Shown: positions 36,730 to 46,740, counted from the first letter of the stretch. The stretch is 64,000 nt of DNA from Nitrincola schmidtii (GCF_008973715.1 NZ_WBOL01000002.1:1-64000); one strand, 5' to 3'. Numbers and translations: made by a program. The notes: generated from the letters alone by a model not told the origin.

Positions 36730-37710
36730 TCAGGCGGCAGTTAAACGATGTTCAGCAAGATATTCGTTTAGTCTACTGCGTTGAAGTTCTGCTGAGTCAA
36801 TTTTATTAAAGTGCTTCCGAAAATCTTCACCCTGACTGAAATGTTGCAAGTACCAGCCAATATGTTTGCGTGCGATCCTAACGCCCATGATGTCACCATA
36901 AAAATGATGCAGTTCTTGCAAGTGGTGTTGCATGATCTGACTGATTTCATCAACGCTAGCGGAAGGTAAATACTGACCTGTTCTTAAGAAGTGATCGATT
37001 TCGCGAAATATCCAAGGGCGGCCTTGTGCCGCTCGACCAATCATCACGGCATCCGCACCAGTTTTATTAAGAACAAGTTGCGCTTTTTCTGGCGAATCGA
37101 CATCGCCGTTTGCGAATAAAGGTATCTTTATCGCATCACGGATCTGCGCGAGGGTGTCGTATTCTGCTTCGCCCCGATAGGCATCTGCTCGTGTACGACC
37201 ATGCACAGCCAGCGCTTGAATGCCAATCGATTCAGCCATACGTGCAATTTCAACCCCATTTTTGCTTTCCCGACACCAACCTGTGCGCATTTTTAGAGTC
37301 ACGGGGATATCAACCGCATTGACCACACTTTCCAAAATTGTCTTAATCAGATCAGGTTCACGCATCAACGCCGATCCTGCTGCTCGATTACAGACTTTTT
37401 TAGCGGGGCAACCCATGTTGATATCGATAATTTGTGCACCTCTTTCTGCATTCATCCGTGCGGCATCGGCCATCATGACGGGGTCTGCTCCTGCAATTTG
37501 AACAGATCTAGGGGTGACTTCACCCGTATGGTCCAATCGAAAAGCAGACTTACGTGTTTTCCAGAACGCTGTATCTGAAATGACCATCTCAGAGACAGCC
37601 AAACCTGCACCCATCTGACGGCATAGCTGACGAAAAGGGCGGTCAGTGATGCCTGCCATCGGTGCCAGAATCACTTTGCTGTCGATGTTGTATGGGCCAA
37701 TCCGGAACAT
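36730..37710 (-). CDS. dusB: tRNA-dihydrouridine synthase B
   Basis: FMN enzyme that reduces uridine to dihydrouridine in tRNA D-loops. 326 residues: TIM barrel with LAPMAGITDRPFRQLCRQMG near the N terminus, the catalytic Cys101 in INMGCPAKKVCNRAAGSA, VTLKMRTGWCRESKNGVEIA, and GADAVMIGRAAQGRPWIF. The C-terminal helical tRNA-binding domain is complete (HLQELHHFYG... IARKHIGWYL). Upstream, 152 bp separate it from the DUF3426 gene and probably carry its promoter. Confidence 0.97.
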   Translation of the reverse strand: MFRIGPYNIDSKVILAPMAGITDRPFRQLCRQMGAGLAVSEMVISDTAFWKTRKSAFRLDHTGEVTPRSVQIAGADPVMMADAARMNAERGAQIIDINMGCPAKKVCNRAAGSALMREPDLIKTILESVVNAVDIPVTLKMRTGWCRESKNGVEIARMAESIGIQALAVHGRTRADAYRGEAEYDTLAQIRDAIKIPLFANGDVDSPEKAQLVLNKTGADAVMIGRAAQGRPWIFREIDHFLRTGQYLPSASVDEISQIMQHHLQELHHFYGDIMGVRIARKHIGWYLQHFSQGEDFRKHFNKIDSAELQRSRLNEYLAEHRLTAA

Positions 37711-37862
37711 GCGTTACCTTAGGGTTAAAGCTTAGGGTCAAAAATAGCTTCCAAGCTATCGCGTAGCGTTAGCAGGGTCATTTTTCGGAAGGGGGACAAT
37801 GATACCCCTTCACGCGGAGTGCTCCAAGTCGAAATTGATGATTTTTTGATCTGTTTCAAGAA

Positions 37863-38756
37863 TCAGAGTAATGGGTGTGCTATCCAATCTATCTCGTAAC
37901 CAAGATGGCCGGCCCTCGGACGTTTGATTAACAGCCTAATATCCAGCTTTTCGTTAGGTTGTATAACTTCACTTTCTGGTCGATAGGTTGTTGCGGTGAT
38001 ATCCCTTGCCGCAATGACTCGTCCGTTGATATCGGTAAACTGCAATCGAAGCTTGGGTAGATGAACAGGCAAGTTGAGGGTGTTATGAATACCGGTAAGA
38101 AGTTCGAGAGTTTCAGGTTGATCAGCGACTTCACGAACCACTAAGTGGGTGGTATTGAGGGCGTCTAATCCGCTAGCAGAGGACAGTGTGCAGTTAATAT
38201 GTTGGCAGGACATCAGGTATATAGGCGTTAGCAAGGGGTCTATGGATAGTTTGGCTCTTTCAAACCATAGGTGCTGACCAGCAATTAACAGTAGGGCAAC
38301 TAAGCAGCCGATCATTGCCCAACCTTGTGATGCAGGCTTTTCAACATAATCATCTAATTTCGGTGGTTCAACCTTTAACGCTCGTATTTGCGTCATTAAA
38401 CTGGGTTGTATAGGTTCAAGTCTTTTAACTTTCTGAGGCCTAATTTCACTATGGGGTTGTGCAATCAATTGATGTTCTGGTTGTGTGGATTTGAGTGGGG
38501 CTTTTTTAGGCTGAGTTATTTCAAATTGATCTAGACTTCTGTGAGTTGGCGTTTCTTCAATATGTTCCTGTTGAGTATTGCTGGGCTCAGTTATCTTAAC
38601 AGGTGCAGGCGTCATTTTGGCTGCTTTAGGGACAGCATCAAATACGGTCAGACATTGCCCACAACGCACTTGCCCGTCAGCAACGCGCAACTGACCCGGG
38701 GTGACACTATAGCGTGCATTACAAGCAGGACACTGTGCGATAATCGGTTTGCTCAT
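37863..38756 (-). CDS. Zinc-ribbon DUF3426 membrane protein
   Basis: 297 residues. The N terminus is an MJ0042-type zinc ribbon with Cys9-x2-Cys12 and Cys32-x2-Cys35, then a proline- and lysine-rich linker, one membrane span at about 145-163 (AMIGCLVALLLIAGQHLWF), and a DUF3426 domain with SHHL-type beta pattern ending PRAGHLGYEIDWIAHPLL. The same gene lies after prmA in Pseudomonas. Its job is unknown; the topology suggests a cytoplasmic zinc finger joined to a periplasmic domain. It is probably co-transcribed with prmA (35 bp). Confidence 0.88.
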   Translation of the reverse strand: MSKPIIAQCPACNARYSVTPGQLRVADGQVRCGQCLTVFDAVPKAAKMTPAPVKITEPSNTQQEHIEETPTHRSLDQFEITQPKKAPLKSTQPEHQLIAQPHSEIRPQKVKRLEPIQPSLMTQIRALKVEPPKLDDYVEKPASQGWAMIGCLVALLLIAGQHLWFERAKLSIDPLLTPIYLMSCQHINCTLSSASGLDALNTTHLVVREVADQPETLELLTGIHNTLNLPVHLPKLRLQFTDINGRVIAARDITATTYRPESEVIQPNEKLDIRLLIKRPRAGHLGYEIDWIAHPLL

Positions 38757-38791
38757 GATCGATAGCCTGTGAGTCTGTCCTGCTAGAAAAA

Positions 38792-39688
38792 TTAAAGGCG
38801 TGTCGCGGTAATCCGTATCCAGTTGTCTTTTGACTTAATTTCTTGAATATCAAAATGGCCTTGATAAGCGTCACGAATTTCTTGCGCTTGGGTATCCAGT
38901 AGACCGGATAAAAGTAATTGCCCACCGGATTTTAGGTGCTTGGCGAAGGTTGGTTCCAGTTGAATTAAAGGACCAGCCAAGATATTTGCAATCAATAGAT
39001 CTGCTTTAACCTCTGGAACTTGCTCAGGTAAGTATGCGGTGAGCAGAGACTTATCAAGATGATTGCGTTCAAGATTATCTCGTGTTGCAGTCAGTGCTTG
39101 ATGGTCAATATCGACAGCGGTGACATGCGTTGCACCTAGTAATAGCGCAGCAATACCTAAAATACCTGAACCACAGCCATAATCTATAACCTCAAGCCCT
39201 GTAAACTCGACACTGTCCAGCCACTCTAAGCACAAGGCTGTGGTTGGGTGGGTGCCTGTTCCAAAGGCTAAGCCAGGATCTAGCATCAAATTAACCGCAT
39301 TAGGATCTGGTACGTCACGCCAGCTTGGGCAGACCCATAAGCGCTGACCAAATTGCATTGGATGGTACATATCCATCCAGGCTCTTTCCCAATCTTTATC
39401 TTCTAGAATTTCTGCAGTAACGTTGGGTGTGACTTGATCCGCTTCAATCAAGTTAGGCAGTTGTGATCGAATAAAATCCAGGGTGGTTTCTAGGTCATGT
39501 TCAGCAGAAAAAAGCCCGGTTACCACGGTAGACTGCCATAAGGGTGTCGTACCCAGATCAGGTTCAAAAATAGGATTATCTTCTGCATCTTGAAAGGTCA
39601 CAGCAGCACAGCCTGCCTCTAGTAGAAGGTCTTCGAAGGTGTCAGCATGTTCGGGTGAAACCGGTATTTTGATCTGCAACCATGACAT
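38792..39688 (-). CDS. prmA: Ribosomal protein L11 methyltransferase
   Basis: Trimethylates several amino groups of ribosomal protein L11. 298 residues: an N-terminal substrate-recognition domain (MSWLQIKIPVSPEHADTFED) and a C-terminal SAM methyltransferase domain with the motif EVIDYGCGSGILGIAALLLG (about 162-181), followed by AVDIDHQAL and DLLIANILAGPLI, the NPxx-like catalytic loop. The DPGLAFGTGTHPTT segment is characteristic of PrmA. A terminator separates it from accC upstream. Confidence 0.97.
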   Translation of the reverse strand: MSWLQIKIPVSPEHADTFEDLLLEAGCAAVTFQDAEDNPIFEPDLGTTPLWQSTVVTGLFSAEHDLETTLDFIRSQLPNLIEADQVTPNVTAEILEDKDWERAWMDMYHPMQFGQRLWVCPSWRDVPDPNAVNLMLDPGLAFGTGTHPTTALCLEWLDSVEFTGLEVIDYGCGSGILGIAALLLGATHVTAVDIDHQALTATRDNLERNHLDKSLLTAYLPEQVPEVKADLLIANILAGPLIQLEPTFAKHLKSGGQLLLSGLLDTQAQEIRDAYQGHFDIQEIKSKDNWIRITATRL

Positions 39689-39724
39689 AGCAAAAGGATC
39701 CTAAACAGGGTAAAAGTGAAACAA

Positions 39725-39744
39725 AAGCCCGCAGAAGCGGGCTT
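39725..39744 (-). terminator. Terminator between accC and prmA
   Basis: AAGCCCGC and GCGGGCTT form an 8-bp stem with an AGAA loop. Reading leftward it is followed by TTGTTTCACTTTT, which would end or attenuate the accBC transcript before prmA. Confidence 0.75.
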
Positions 39745-39765
39745 GATTCAGAAGACTCAGTTTAC

Positions 39766-41106
39766 TTATAAACCTAGCTTCTTCTCTAAGTAGTGAATAT
39801 TAACACCGCCATTCATAAAGTTGGCATCACGAACAATTTCCATGTGTAACGGAATGTTGGTTCGAATACCATCAATCATGGTTTCATCGAGTGCGTTTTG
39901 CATTCTTCTTAACGCTGTAGCCCGATCTTCACCATAAGTGATCAATTTCGCGATCAACGAATCATAGTGAGGTGGAACGGTATAGCCATCATAAAGATGC
40001 GAATCAACACGCACGCCATTGCCACCCGGTGCATGATAATGGGTTACTTTGCCAGGGCAAGGTAAGAAGCTTTTAGGGTCTTCAGCATTGATTCGACATT
40101 CGAACGCATGCCCTAGCAGTTTGATATCTTCCTGCTTATAAGAGAGTGGCATACCCGAAGCGATGCGAAGCTGCTCTTTAACGATATCAACACCGGTGAC
40201 CATTTCGGTAACAGGATGCTCTACCTGAACACGAGTGTTCATCTCGATGAAATAGAATTTACCTTCTTCATAGAGGAACTCAAAGGTACCCGCACCACGA
40301 TATCCGATATGAATACAGGCATCGACACAGGCTTTGAATACCGTTTGGCGTGCTTCTTCATCTATCATTGGAGCTGGGGCTTCTTCCACCACTTTTTGAT
40401 GACGGCGCTGCATTGAGCAGTCACGATCATAAAGGTGAATTGCATTCCCTTTACCATCAGCAAGTACTTGAATTTCAACATGGCGAGGTTTTTCTAAAAA
40501 CTTCTCCATGTAAAGGGTGTCATCACCAAAGGCAGCACCCGCTTCAGAGCGAGTGACGTGAATAGCATTCAACAAGCTTGCTTCGGAATGAACAACGCGC
40601 ATGCCTCGTCCACCGCCACCTGCTGCAGCTTTAACGATGACGGGATAACCGATGCGTTCCGCAATGGCATAAAGTTCATCGTTATCATCAGGTAGTGGGC
40701 CATCTGAACCGGGTACCGTTGGTACGCCCGCTTTTTTCATTGCCGCGATAGCCGAGACTTTATCTCCCATCAGGCGAATAACGTCTGCAGTAGGGCCGAT
40801 AAAGGTGAAACCTGAGCGCTCAACTTGTTCAGCGAAAGCGGCACTTTCAGCAAGGAAGCCATAGCCAGGATGAATACCTACACTATCGGTTACCTCTGCT
40901 GCGCTTATCAGTGCAGGAATGTTGAGGTAGCTTTTGTTTGAGGGGGCAGGGCCAATGCAGACCGCTTCGTCAGCAAGACGAACGTGCAGTAGGTCTCTAT
41001 CTGGCTGTGAATGCACAGCGACAGTCCGTATGCCCAGCTCCTTGCATGCCCGCAGAATTCGCAGTGCTATTTCACCGCGGTTTGCAATCAGAACTTTTTC
41101 CAGCAT
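39766..41106 (-). CDS. accC: Acetyl-CoA carboxylase, biotin carboxylase subunit
   Basis: Carboxylates the biotin on AccB with bicarbonate and ATP, start of fatty-acid synthesis. 446 residues, the E. coli length being 449. N-terminal [23 protein letters not shown]-grasp loop [29 protein letters not shown], and the active-site [20 protein letters not shown]. It lies 30 bp after accB, the universal accBC pair. Confidence 0.98.
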   Translation of the reverse strand: MLEKVLIANRGEIALRILRACKELGIRTVAVHSQPDRDLLHVRLADEAVCIGPAPSNKSYLNIPALISAAEVTDSVGIHPGYGFLAESAAFAEQVERSGFTFIGPTADVIRLMGDKVSAIAAMKKAGVPTVPGSDGPLPDDNDELYAIAERIGYPVIVKAAAGGGGRGMRVVHSEASLLNAIHVTRSEAGAAFGDDTLYMEKFLEKPRHVEIQVLADGKGNAIHLYDRDCSMQRRHQKVVEEAPAPMIDEEARQTVFKACVDACIHIGYRGAGTFEFLYEEGKFYFIEMNTRVQVEHPVTEMVTGVDIVKEQLRIASGMPLSYKQEDIKLLGHAFECRINAEDPKSFLPCPGKVTHYHAPGGNGVRVDSHLYDGYTVPPHYDSLIAKLITYGEDRATALRRMQNALDETMIDGIRTNIPLHMEIVRDANFMNGGVNIHYLEKKLGL

Positions 41107-41136
41107 CTTTAAAAGATCCTTGCGTCAGTAAATGGA

Positions 41137-41604
41137 TCAAACAATAGTGAACAGAGGTTGATCGTATTCAACCGGTTGTCCATCTTCGACCAGGATCGCT
41201 TCAACGATACCGGATTTGTCTGCTTCGATCTGGTTCATCATCTTCATCGCTTCCACGATACAGATAACATCACCCGCTTTAACTGGCTTACCTACTTCGA
41301 CAAACGAAGGTGAGCTAGGTGATGGAGATGAGTAGAAAGTGCCTACCATGGGCGATCGAACCACATGGCCTTTCATCGCCACTTCTGCTTTACCTGACTC
41401 AGACTCTGCTGCAGTTGATGCGCTTGGCGCTGATTGAGTTTGAGGTGCTGAGTGATAAACAGGAGCCTGATGATAGACAGGTGCAGCTGAAACACTTCCG
41501 CCACGGCTGATGCGAACAGACTCTTCACCTTCTTTAATTTCAATTTCGTTGATGTTTGACTCTTCAAGTAATTCGATGAGTTTTTTTACCTTACGAATAT
41601 CCAT
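41137..41604 (-). CDS. accB: Acetyl-CoA carboxylase biotin carboxyl carrier protein
   Basis: Carries the biotin of acetyl-CoA carboxylase. 155 residues: an N-terminal dimerisation segment, a flexible Ala/Pro/Gln/Ser-rich linker (about 38-75), and a biotinyl domain with the target Lys121 in [13 protein letters not shown]. The thumb-like [13 protein letters not shown] insertion is typical of E. coli-type AccB. Located between aroQ (40 bp) and accC, as in most gammaproteobacteria. Confidence 0.97.
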   Translation of the reverse strand: MDIRKVKKLIELLEESNINEIEIKEGEESVRISRGGSVSAAPVYHQAPVYHSAPQTQSAPSASTAAESESGKAEVAMKGHVVRSPMVGTFYSSPSPSSPSFVEVGKPVKAGDVICIVEAMKMMNQIEADKSGIVEAILVEDGQPVEYDQPLFTIV

Positions 41605-41644
41605 TCTGCTTTGCTTCTCTAATTGAGTGACAATAATAAAAAAA

Positions 41645-42085
41645 TTAGCTCTTCAAACTGTTGATGGCAGCCTGTAGAGCAAAATGGTAACCATCAGTGC
41701 CTAACCCGCAGATGACGCCACGAGCAATATCCGACAGATAAGAATGATGTCTGAAGGATTCACGAGCGTGAACATTGGATAGATGCACTTCAATAAAGGG
41801 GATAGCAACACCTGATAACGCATCTCTAAGTGCGATACTGGTGTGCGTATAAGCTGCTGGATTGATCAGAATGAACTGAACCTGCTCGTCGCGCGCCTTG
41901 TGAATGCGCTCAATTAAGGCATGCTCCGCGTTACTTTGATAGCAGAGTAACTCATAACCTTGGCGTAGGGCTTCTTCGGTTAGCGCCTTTTCAATATCCT
42001 GAAGTGTCTGGCTACCGTAGATATGGGGTTCACGGGTACCCAGTAAATTCAGGTTTGGACCATTGATTAAGAGTATCTTTGCCAT
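41645..42085 (-). CDS. aroQ: 3-dehydroquinate dehydratase, type II
   Basis: Third step of the shikimate pathway. 146 residues forming a dodecameric flavodoxin-like enzyme. Signatures: [21 protein letters not shown] with the catalytic tyrosine, [17 protein letters not shown], and [20 protein letters not shown] with the general-acid histidine. The aroQ-accB-accC order is conserved in Pseudomonas. It is the first gene of the leftward cluster, so its promoter must lie in the 42086-42434 gap. Confidence 0.98.
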   Translation of the reverse strand: MAKILLINGPNLNLLGTREPHIYGSQTLQDIEKALTEEALRQGYELLCYQSNAEHALIERIHKARDEQVQFILINPAAYTHTSIALRDALSGVAIPFIEVHLSNVHARESFRHHSYLSDIARGVICGLGTDGYHFALQAAINSLKS

Positions 42086-42434
42086 GGTGTTCGCGACAGA
42101 CTCCAGTCACTTCAGCTTTGCAGCACGCTTGCCGCTAGCTAGCAGCAATTATTTACGCTTATGCAAAACTTGGTTATTAAACTTTCTATTTAAGTAACGC
42201 TAGTTTGCCTGAAATCCTATGTTGTGTCTATTTTACCGTAGAAAATTTGTCTGTTGGCTGCGAGTTAGACGAAGTTCAGCGCATTTAACCAGTCAAAATT
42301 ACGAAAGTGGTGTCTTGATACTTTCGAGTCGTTGACCGTCGGCGGTATTCGTAGCATAGTGCTGTAGTTTTTTAATTTACGCTGTGGGGATGGTGTTTTA
42401 AGCGCCAAATGACCTTAGAGGAGATGGATACGTT
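42086..42434. other. Gene-free stretch between divergent aroQ and parA
   Basis: About 349 bp with no supported gene on either strand. It must carry the promoters for aroQ (leftward) and parA (rightward), but no convincing -35/-10 pair stood out. It contains a perfect GCTAGCTAGC palindrome (42134-42143) and an inverted pair CGAAAGT (42302-42308) / ACTTTCG (42320-42326) about 110 bp before parA. Neither matches the known parS consensus (TGTTTCACGTGAAACA). Confidence 0.6.
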
Positions 42435-43208
42435 ATGATTCGCGTGGTGTTTAACCAAAAAGGCGGCGTGGGTAAATCGAGTATTGCGGTTAACTTAGCG
42501 GCAATTAGTGCCTATAACGGCCTTAAAACGCTGGTAATTGACTTAGATCCACAGTGTAACTCGACGCACTATTTACTGGGAGATGACTCCAACCTACCTA
42601 CCAGCGATATTCGGGATTTTTTTGAACAGACCCTGTCGTTTCAGCTAAAGCCACATCCACCCAGCAACTATGTTCACGAAACACCTTTTGATAATCTGTG
42701 GTTGATTCCATCCAACCCTGATTTAACCGATCTTCAATCCAAGTTAGAAACCAAGCATAAAATCTATAAACTACGTGATGCATTGCAAGAGTTGCGTGAT
42801 GAGTACGATGCAATTTATATCGACACGCCACCGGCATTTAATTTCTTCACCCTGTCAGCGCTTGCCGGTGCAGAAAGGTGCTTAATTCCATTTGATTGTG
42901 ACGAATTTGCTCGCCAGGCTTTATATAGCTTGCTGAACAATATTGAAGAAACCCGTGCTGATCATAATGCCAGACTAACGGTTGAAGGGATTGTTGTTAA
43001 TCAATTCCAGCCTCGTGCTACGTTACCGCAACGTTTAGTGGCAGAGCTAGAATCTGAGACCGTACCCGTGATGAAGTCACGTATCTCCTCATCCGTAAAG
43101 ATGAAAGAGTCGCATATTGAAGCGAAGCCATTAATTTATCTGGCACCCGCACACAAACTCACCCAGGAGTTTGTTGCGCTTTATAATGAGCTTAAGGCTT
43201 CTGATTGA
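42435..43208 (+). CDS. Orphan ParA-family ATPase
   Basis: 257 residues. Deviant Walker A motif NQKGGVGKSSIAVNLA (about 7-22) with the signature lysine, switch I/Walker A' VIDLDPQCNSTHYLL, and Walker B-like YDAIYIDTPPAFNF. ParA ATPases position plasmids, chromosomes, chemoreceptor arrays and other cargo with a ParB-like partner. No ParB, CheW, flagellar or conjugation gene lies nearby, so the cargo is unknown. The chromosome-partition parAB pair is normally next to gidB/rsmG, so this is a different, second ParA. GAGGAG sits 11 bases before the ATG. Confidence 0.9.
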   Translation: MIRVVFNQKGGVGKSSIAVNLAAISAYNGLKTLVIDLDPQCNSTHYLLGDDSNLPTSDIRDFFEQTLSFQLKPHPPSNYVHETPFDNLWLIPSNPDLTDLQSKLETKHKIYKLRDALQELRDEYDAIYIDTPPAFNFFTLSALAGAERCLIPFDCDEFARQALYSLLNNIEETRADHNARLTVEGIVVNQFQPRATLPQRLVAELESETVPVMKSRISSSVKMKESHIEAKPLIYLAPAHKLTQEFVALYNELKASD

Positions 43209-43220
43209 ACTCAGAAGCCT
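43195..43220. terminator. Hairpin spanning the parA stop codon
   Basis: AGGCTTCTGA and TCAGAAGCCT form a perfect 10-bp stem around TTGAAC; the parA stop codon lies in the loop region. It is between convergent parA and hpt. Neither side has a strong U-tract, so termination may be partial. Confidence 0.55.
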
Positions 43221-43225
43221 AGATC

Positions 43226-43786
43226 TTACATCCCTTTTACTGCATAGATGCCCGGCGCATTGCGCCAATAGCCCTTGTAGTCCATGCCGTAACCAAAGAT
43301 ATAGCGGTCTTCGATTTCTAACCCGGTAAATTCCGCTTTCAACCCTTTAACTGCTTTGCGATCATGACGTTTATCGATCAGTACCGCTGCATAGACTTCA
43401 CTGGCACCTTCACGACGGCAATGCTCCATGATCTCCACTAGGGTATGACCTTCATCGAGAATGTCATCGACGATCAAGACTGGACGGCCACGAAACGCTG
43501 ACATGGGTGGGACTTTCCACTCCAGTGCATGACCTGAGGTTGTATTGCGATAACGAGTAGCATGAAGGTAGGAAGCTTCTAACGGAAAATCTAAACGCGT
43601 TAAGAGTTGTCCGGTAATAACTAAGCCGCCATTCATGACACAAAACACCACAGGGTTTTGATCTTTTAATGAGGCGCTGATCTTATCAGCCATTTCTGAA
43701 ATGGCACCATCAACCTGTTCAGCTGTAAAAAGAAGATCGGCCTCTTCGTAGACTTGCTTAATTTCGTTTAATTCAACCTGGGACAT
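43226..43786 (-). CDS. hpt: Hypoxanthine-guanine phosphoribosyltransferase
   Basis: Salvages hypoxanthine and guanine to IMP and GMP. 186 residues from the ATG at 43786 (MSQVELNEIKQVYEEADLL), the usual pseudomonad-type length; the frame reads further upstream but without family similarity. The PRPP-binding motif PVLIVDDILDEGHTLVEI is clear, as are FCVMNGGLVITGQLL and the C-terminal DRYIFGYGMDYKGYWRN. Divergent from upp, giving a small nucleobase-salvage locus. Confidence 0.95.
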   Translation of the reverse strand: MSQVELNEIKQVYEEADLLFTAEQVDGAISEMADKISASLKDQNPVVFCVMNGGLVITGQLLTRLDFPLEASYLHATRYRNTTSGHALEWKVPPMSAFRGRPVLIVDDILDEGHTLVEIMEHCRREGASEVYAAVLIDKRHDRKAVKGLKAEFTGLEIEDRYIFGYGMDYKGYWRNAPGIYAVKGM

Positions 43787-44011
43787 GTGATTGCTCTGAT
43801 AAGACTCTATGAGTGAGTTGACGGTTATTTGGTTGGGTTGCGCAACATTGTGTGCGCTAAATAAACGCAAAACAATACTGTGCTAAAGGTTAAAGGGCAA
43901 CTTATCTCAGACAATACGGCTAAATGCATTGAAATAAGAGTAACTTTGCCTAAGAATTGAATGCTAAATACATCTATGAAAAAAACAACTGAGCGCACAG
44001 AGAGGTTTGGC

Positions 44012-44638
44012 ATGAGTCTGCACGAAATTAAGCATCCTTTGATTCAGCATAAATTAGGATTAATGCGATCGGTTGATAAAAGTACACGTGGTTTTAGACA
44101 ATTAGCGGCTGAGGTGGGATGTTTGCTAACCTATGAGGCCACTAAGGATCTCGAGTTAGAGCCCTATGAGATTCAAGGATGGAATGGTCCTGTCACCGTT
44201 GAACGTATTAAGGGCAAAAAGATTACCGTGGTACCTATTTTGCGCGCAGGTTTAGGAATGCTAGATGGTGTCCTTGATCTAGTGCCCAGCGCAAAAATCT
44301 CTGTGGTGGGTGTTTATCGTGATGAAGAGACACTCGAGCCGGTTCCTTATTTTGAAAAACTTGCCAGTGATATTGAGTCGCGTATTTCGTTGATTGTTGA
44401 TCCGATGCTTGCCACGGGTGGTTCAATGATCGCAACGATCGACATGCTCAAAAAAGCAGGATGTACCAGTATTCGTGCATTGGTATTGGTGGCCGCACCC
44501 GAAGGCATTAAAAAAGTCACTGAAGCTCACCCAGATGTCGATATTTTTACTGCCTCCGTTGACTCTCACCTAAATGAACAAGGTTACATTATTCCTGGCT
44601 TAGGCGATGCAGGAGATAAAATTTTTGGTACGCGCTAA
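44012..44638 (+). CDS. upp: Uracil phosphoribosyltransferase
   Basis: Converts uracil and PRPP to UMP. 208 residues from ATG 44012 ([19 protein letters not shown]), identical in length to the E. coli enzyme, with GAGAGG upstream; an in-frame ATG at 43961 is unlikely. The PRPP loop is [20 protein letters not shown] and the uracil-binding C terminus is [17 protein letters not shown]. It is followed by the uracil permease gene, the classic upp-uraA pairing. Confidence 0.98.
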   Translation: MSLHEIKHPLIQHKLGLMRSVDKSTRGFRQLAAEVGCLLTYEATKDLELEPYEIQGWNGPVTVERIKGKKITVVPILRAGLGMLDGVLDLVPSAKISVVGVYRDEETLEPVPYFEKLASDIESRISLIVDPMLATGGSMIATIDMLKKAGCTSIRALVLVAAPEGIKKVTEAHPDVDIFTASVDSHLNEQGYIIPGLGDAGDKIFGTR

Positions 44639-44710
44639 GGCTTAATTCTTAAGCCATGATGTTTATTCATAACTTAGTCATAACCTATATCAGTCAGAGT
44701 GGAGAAGAAT

Positions 44711-46015
44711 ATGAGTGGAGAAGTGGCGCAAAGCGCCAGTAACTTTAACTGGCGAACCATACTAGCAGGTTCGCAGATGCTATTTGTCGCCTTCGGCGCT
44801 TTAGTGTTAATGCCATTGCTGACAGGACTCGATCCCAGTGTAGCTTTGTTTACAGCAGGCATAGGTACACTGTTATTTCACGTTATTACGGGTGCAACTG
44901 TTCCTATCTTTTTAGCATCCTCGTTTGTGTTTATCGCACCGATAATCTTCTCTGTGCAAACCTGGGGTGTTCCTGCAACGATGGGGGCTTTGTTTGCAGC
45001 AGGTATTGCTTACATGTGCCTTGCCTTGGCTGTTCGCCTTAAAGGCCCTGGGTTTTTACACCGAATTCTTCCTCCTGTCGTGACTGGGCCTGTCATTATG
45101 GTGATAGGGTTAGGTTTGGCGCCGATTGCTGTCAATATGGCGATGGGTAAAGCAGGGGATGGCAGCTTTGAAATTTATCCCTATCAAGATGCCATTATCG
45201 TTGCCATGATTGCCTTGATTACCACAGGTGCAGTGGCTGTCTTTGCGAGAGGTATCTTCCGCTTATTGCCGATACTTTGTGGTGTTATTGTGGGTTATAT
45301 TGCCGCTTGGTTTATGGGGATGGTGGATTTGACTCGTGTTCACGATGCCCCCATCGTCGCGATGCCTGCGTTTGTCATGCCGGAATTTCATTGGCAAGCG
45401 ATTCTATTTATGGTGCCTGTCGCGATAGCCCCTGCCATAGAGCATGTGGGTGATATGCTGGCGATCAGTAATGTAACGGGAAAAGACTACGTTAAAAAAC
45501 CGGGTTTGCATCGTACTCTGTTCGGTGACGGTGTGGCGACGTCTGCTGCGGCTATGTTTGGTGGACCGCCTAACACTACTTATTCAGAAGTGACGGGTGC
45601 AGTGATGCTGACCAAAGCCTTCAATCCCATTATTATGATCTGGGCGGCTGGCTTTGCTATCCTGTTAGCCTTTATCGCTAAGTTTGGCATGTTGCTACAA
45701 ACCATTCCAACGCCGGTGATGGGCGGTATTTTGATTCTATTGTTCGGTTCTATCGCAGCTGTTGGCATGAACACGCTGATTAAAGCGAAGGTCGATATGG
45801 CTGCTCAACGAAACTTGGTCATTGTTGCTACGGTGCTTGTGTTTGGTATCGGCGGTATGGCGATCGGTGAAGGCGCGATGAGTTTGCAGGGTGTCAGCTT
45901 GTGCGGTGTGGTGGCGATTATTCTAAATCTGGTATTGCCTCATCCTGATAGCGATAACGACTTGCATGTTGAGCAAGAAGTTGTCGAGGATTTAGTGCAG
46001 CATGCTCGTGATTAA
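44711..46015 (+). CDS. uraA: Uracil/xanthine permease (NCS2 family)
   Basis: Nucleobase:cation symporter of the inner membrane, 434 residues from ATG 44711 (a GTG at 44699 would add four residues). About 12-14 hydrophobic segments fill the protein. Family blocks include PVVTGPVIMVIGLGLAPIAV, IAPAIEHVGDMLAISNVTGK (with the key glutamate) and GDGVATSAAAMFGGPPNTTYSE. Position after upp points to uracil as substrate, but NCS2 members also carry xanthine or urate. Confidence 0.9.
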   Translation: MSGEVAQSASNFNWRTILAGSQMLFVAFGALVLMPLLTGLDPSVALFTAGIGTLLFHVITGATVPIFLASSFVFIAPIIFSVQTWGVPATMGALFAAGIAYMCLALAVRLKGPGFLHRILPPVVTGPVIMVIGLGLAPIAVNMAMGKAGDGSFEIYPYQDAIIVAMIALITTGAVAVFARGIFRLLPILCGVIVGYIAAWFMGMVDLTRVHDAPIVAMPAFVMPEFHWQAILFMVPVAIAPAIEHVGDMLAISNVTGKDYVKKPGLHRTLFGDGVATSAAAMFGGPPNTTYSEVTGAVMLTKAFNPIIMIWAAGFAILLAFIAKFGMLLQTIPTPVMGGILILLFGSIAAVGMNTLIKAKVDMAAQRNLVIVATVLVFGIGGMAIGEGAMSLQGVSLCGVVAIILNLVLPHPDSDNDLHVEQEVVEDLVQHARD

Positions 46016-46032
46016 TGCTAAAAATAGCAATA

Positions 46033-46061
46033 AAAAACCCGCTGATACTAGCGGGTTTTTT
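46033..46061. terminator. Bidirectional terminator between uraA and ppa
   Basis: AAAAACCCGCT and AGCGGGTTTTT form an 11-bp stem with U-tracts on both strands, a textbook terminator for convergent genes. Confidence 0.93.
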
Positions 46062-46078
46062 ATTACAGGAAGAGTGAC

Positions 46079-46612
46079 TTATTTGCTTGCTTCGTAAGCT
46101 GCAACCGATTCAACAATCGCTTTACGAGCAGCATCAGCATTTGACCAGCCTTCAACCTTCACCCACTTTCCAACTTCGAGCTTTTTATAGTTTTCGAAGA
46201 AGTGTGCAATGCGGTCTTTGGTTAGCTGAGGCAGATCATCAATATCGTTGATGTCGCCGTAGGCTTTTGAAAGCTTCTCATGAGGTACCGCAACTAGCTT
46301 GGCATCTTCACCCGCTTCGTCAGTCATGTTCAAAATACCCACTGGACGGCAGCGAATTACTGAGCCAACAACCACCGGGTAAGGAGTGATAACTAGAACA
46401 TCCAGCGCATCACCATCATCAGCTAAGGTGTTGTTAATGTAACCGTAGTTGGCTGGGTAAAACATAGGCGCTGCCATGAAGCGGTCTACAAATACAGCAT
46501 CAGAGTCTTTATCTATCTCATATTTGACCGGCGAGCTTTCAGCCGGGATCTCAATGATGACGTAAATATCGTTAGGCAGATCTTTGCCTGAAGGTACGTT
46601 TACAAAGCTCAT
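46079..46612 (-). CDS. ppa: Inorganic pyrophosphatase (family I)
   Basis: Hydrolyses pyrophosphate, driving biosynthetic reactions. 177 residues, the E. coli length being 176. The active-site cluster is intact: [36 protein letters not shown] (the metal-binding aspartates) and [20 protein letters not shown]. Single gene between the uraA terminator and fbp. Confidence 0.98.
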   Translation of the reverse strand: MSFVNVPSGKDLPNDIYVIIEIPAESSPVKYEIDKDSDAVFVDRFMAAPMFYPANYGYINNTLADDGDALDVLVITPYPVVVGSVIRCRPVGILNMTDEAGEDAKLVAVPHEKLSKAYGDINDIDDLPQLTKDRIAHFFENYKKLEVGKWVKVEGWSNADAARKAIVESVAAYEASK

Positions 46613-46740
46613 AGGTTAATTCCTGTGATTACAAGTTACGGTTAAGTTGAATTCCGGCGTTATCGCTATTTTAAAGCCACAGACAACTGACCGCTATTCG
46701 ACTTAGGGTCAGGTTTGCAAGGCTATCAGCAATAACGGTA

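Noticed and set aside
42134-42143. GCTAGCTAGC palindrome
   Set aside because: Short self-complementary tetranucleotide repeat; similar GCTAGC runs occur elsewhere (near 181 and 52240), so no specific function is claimed.
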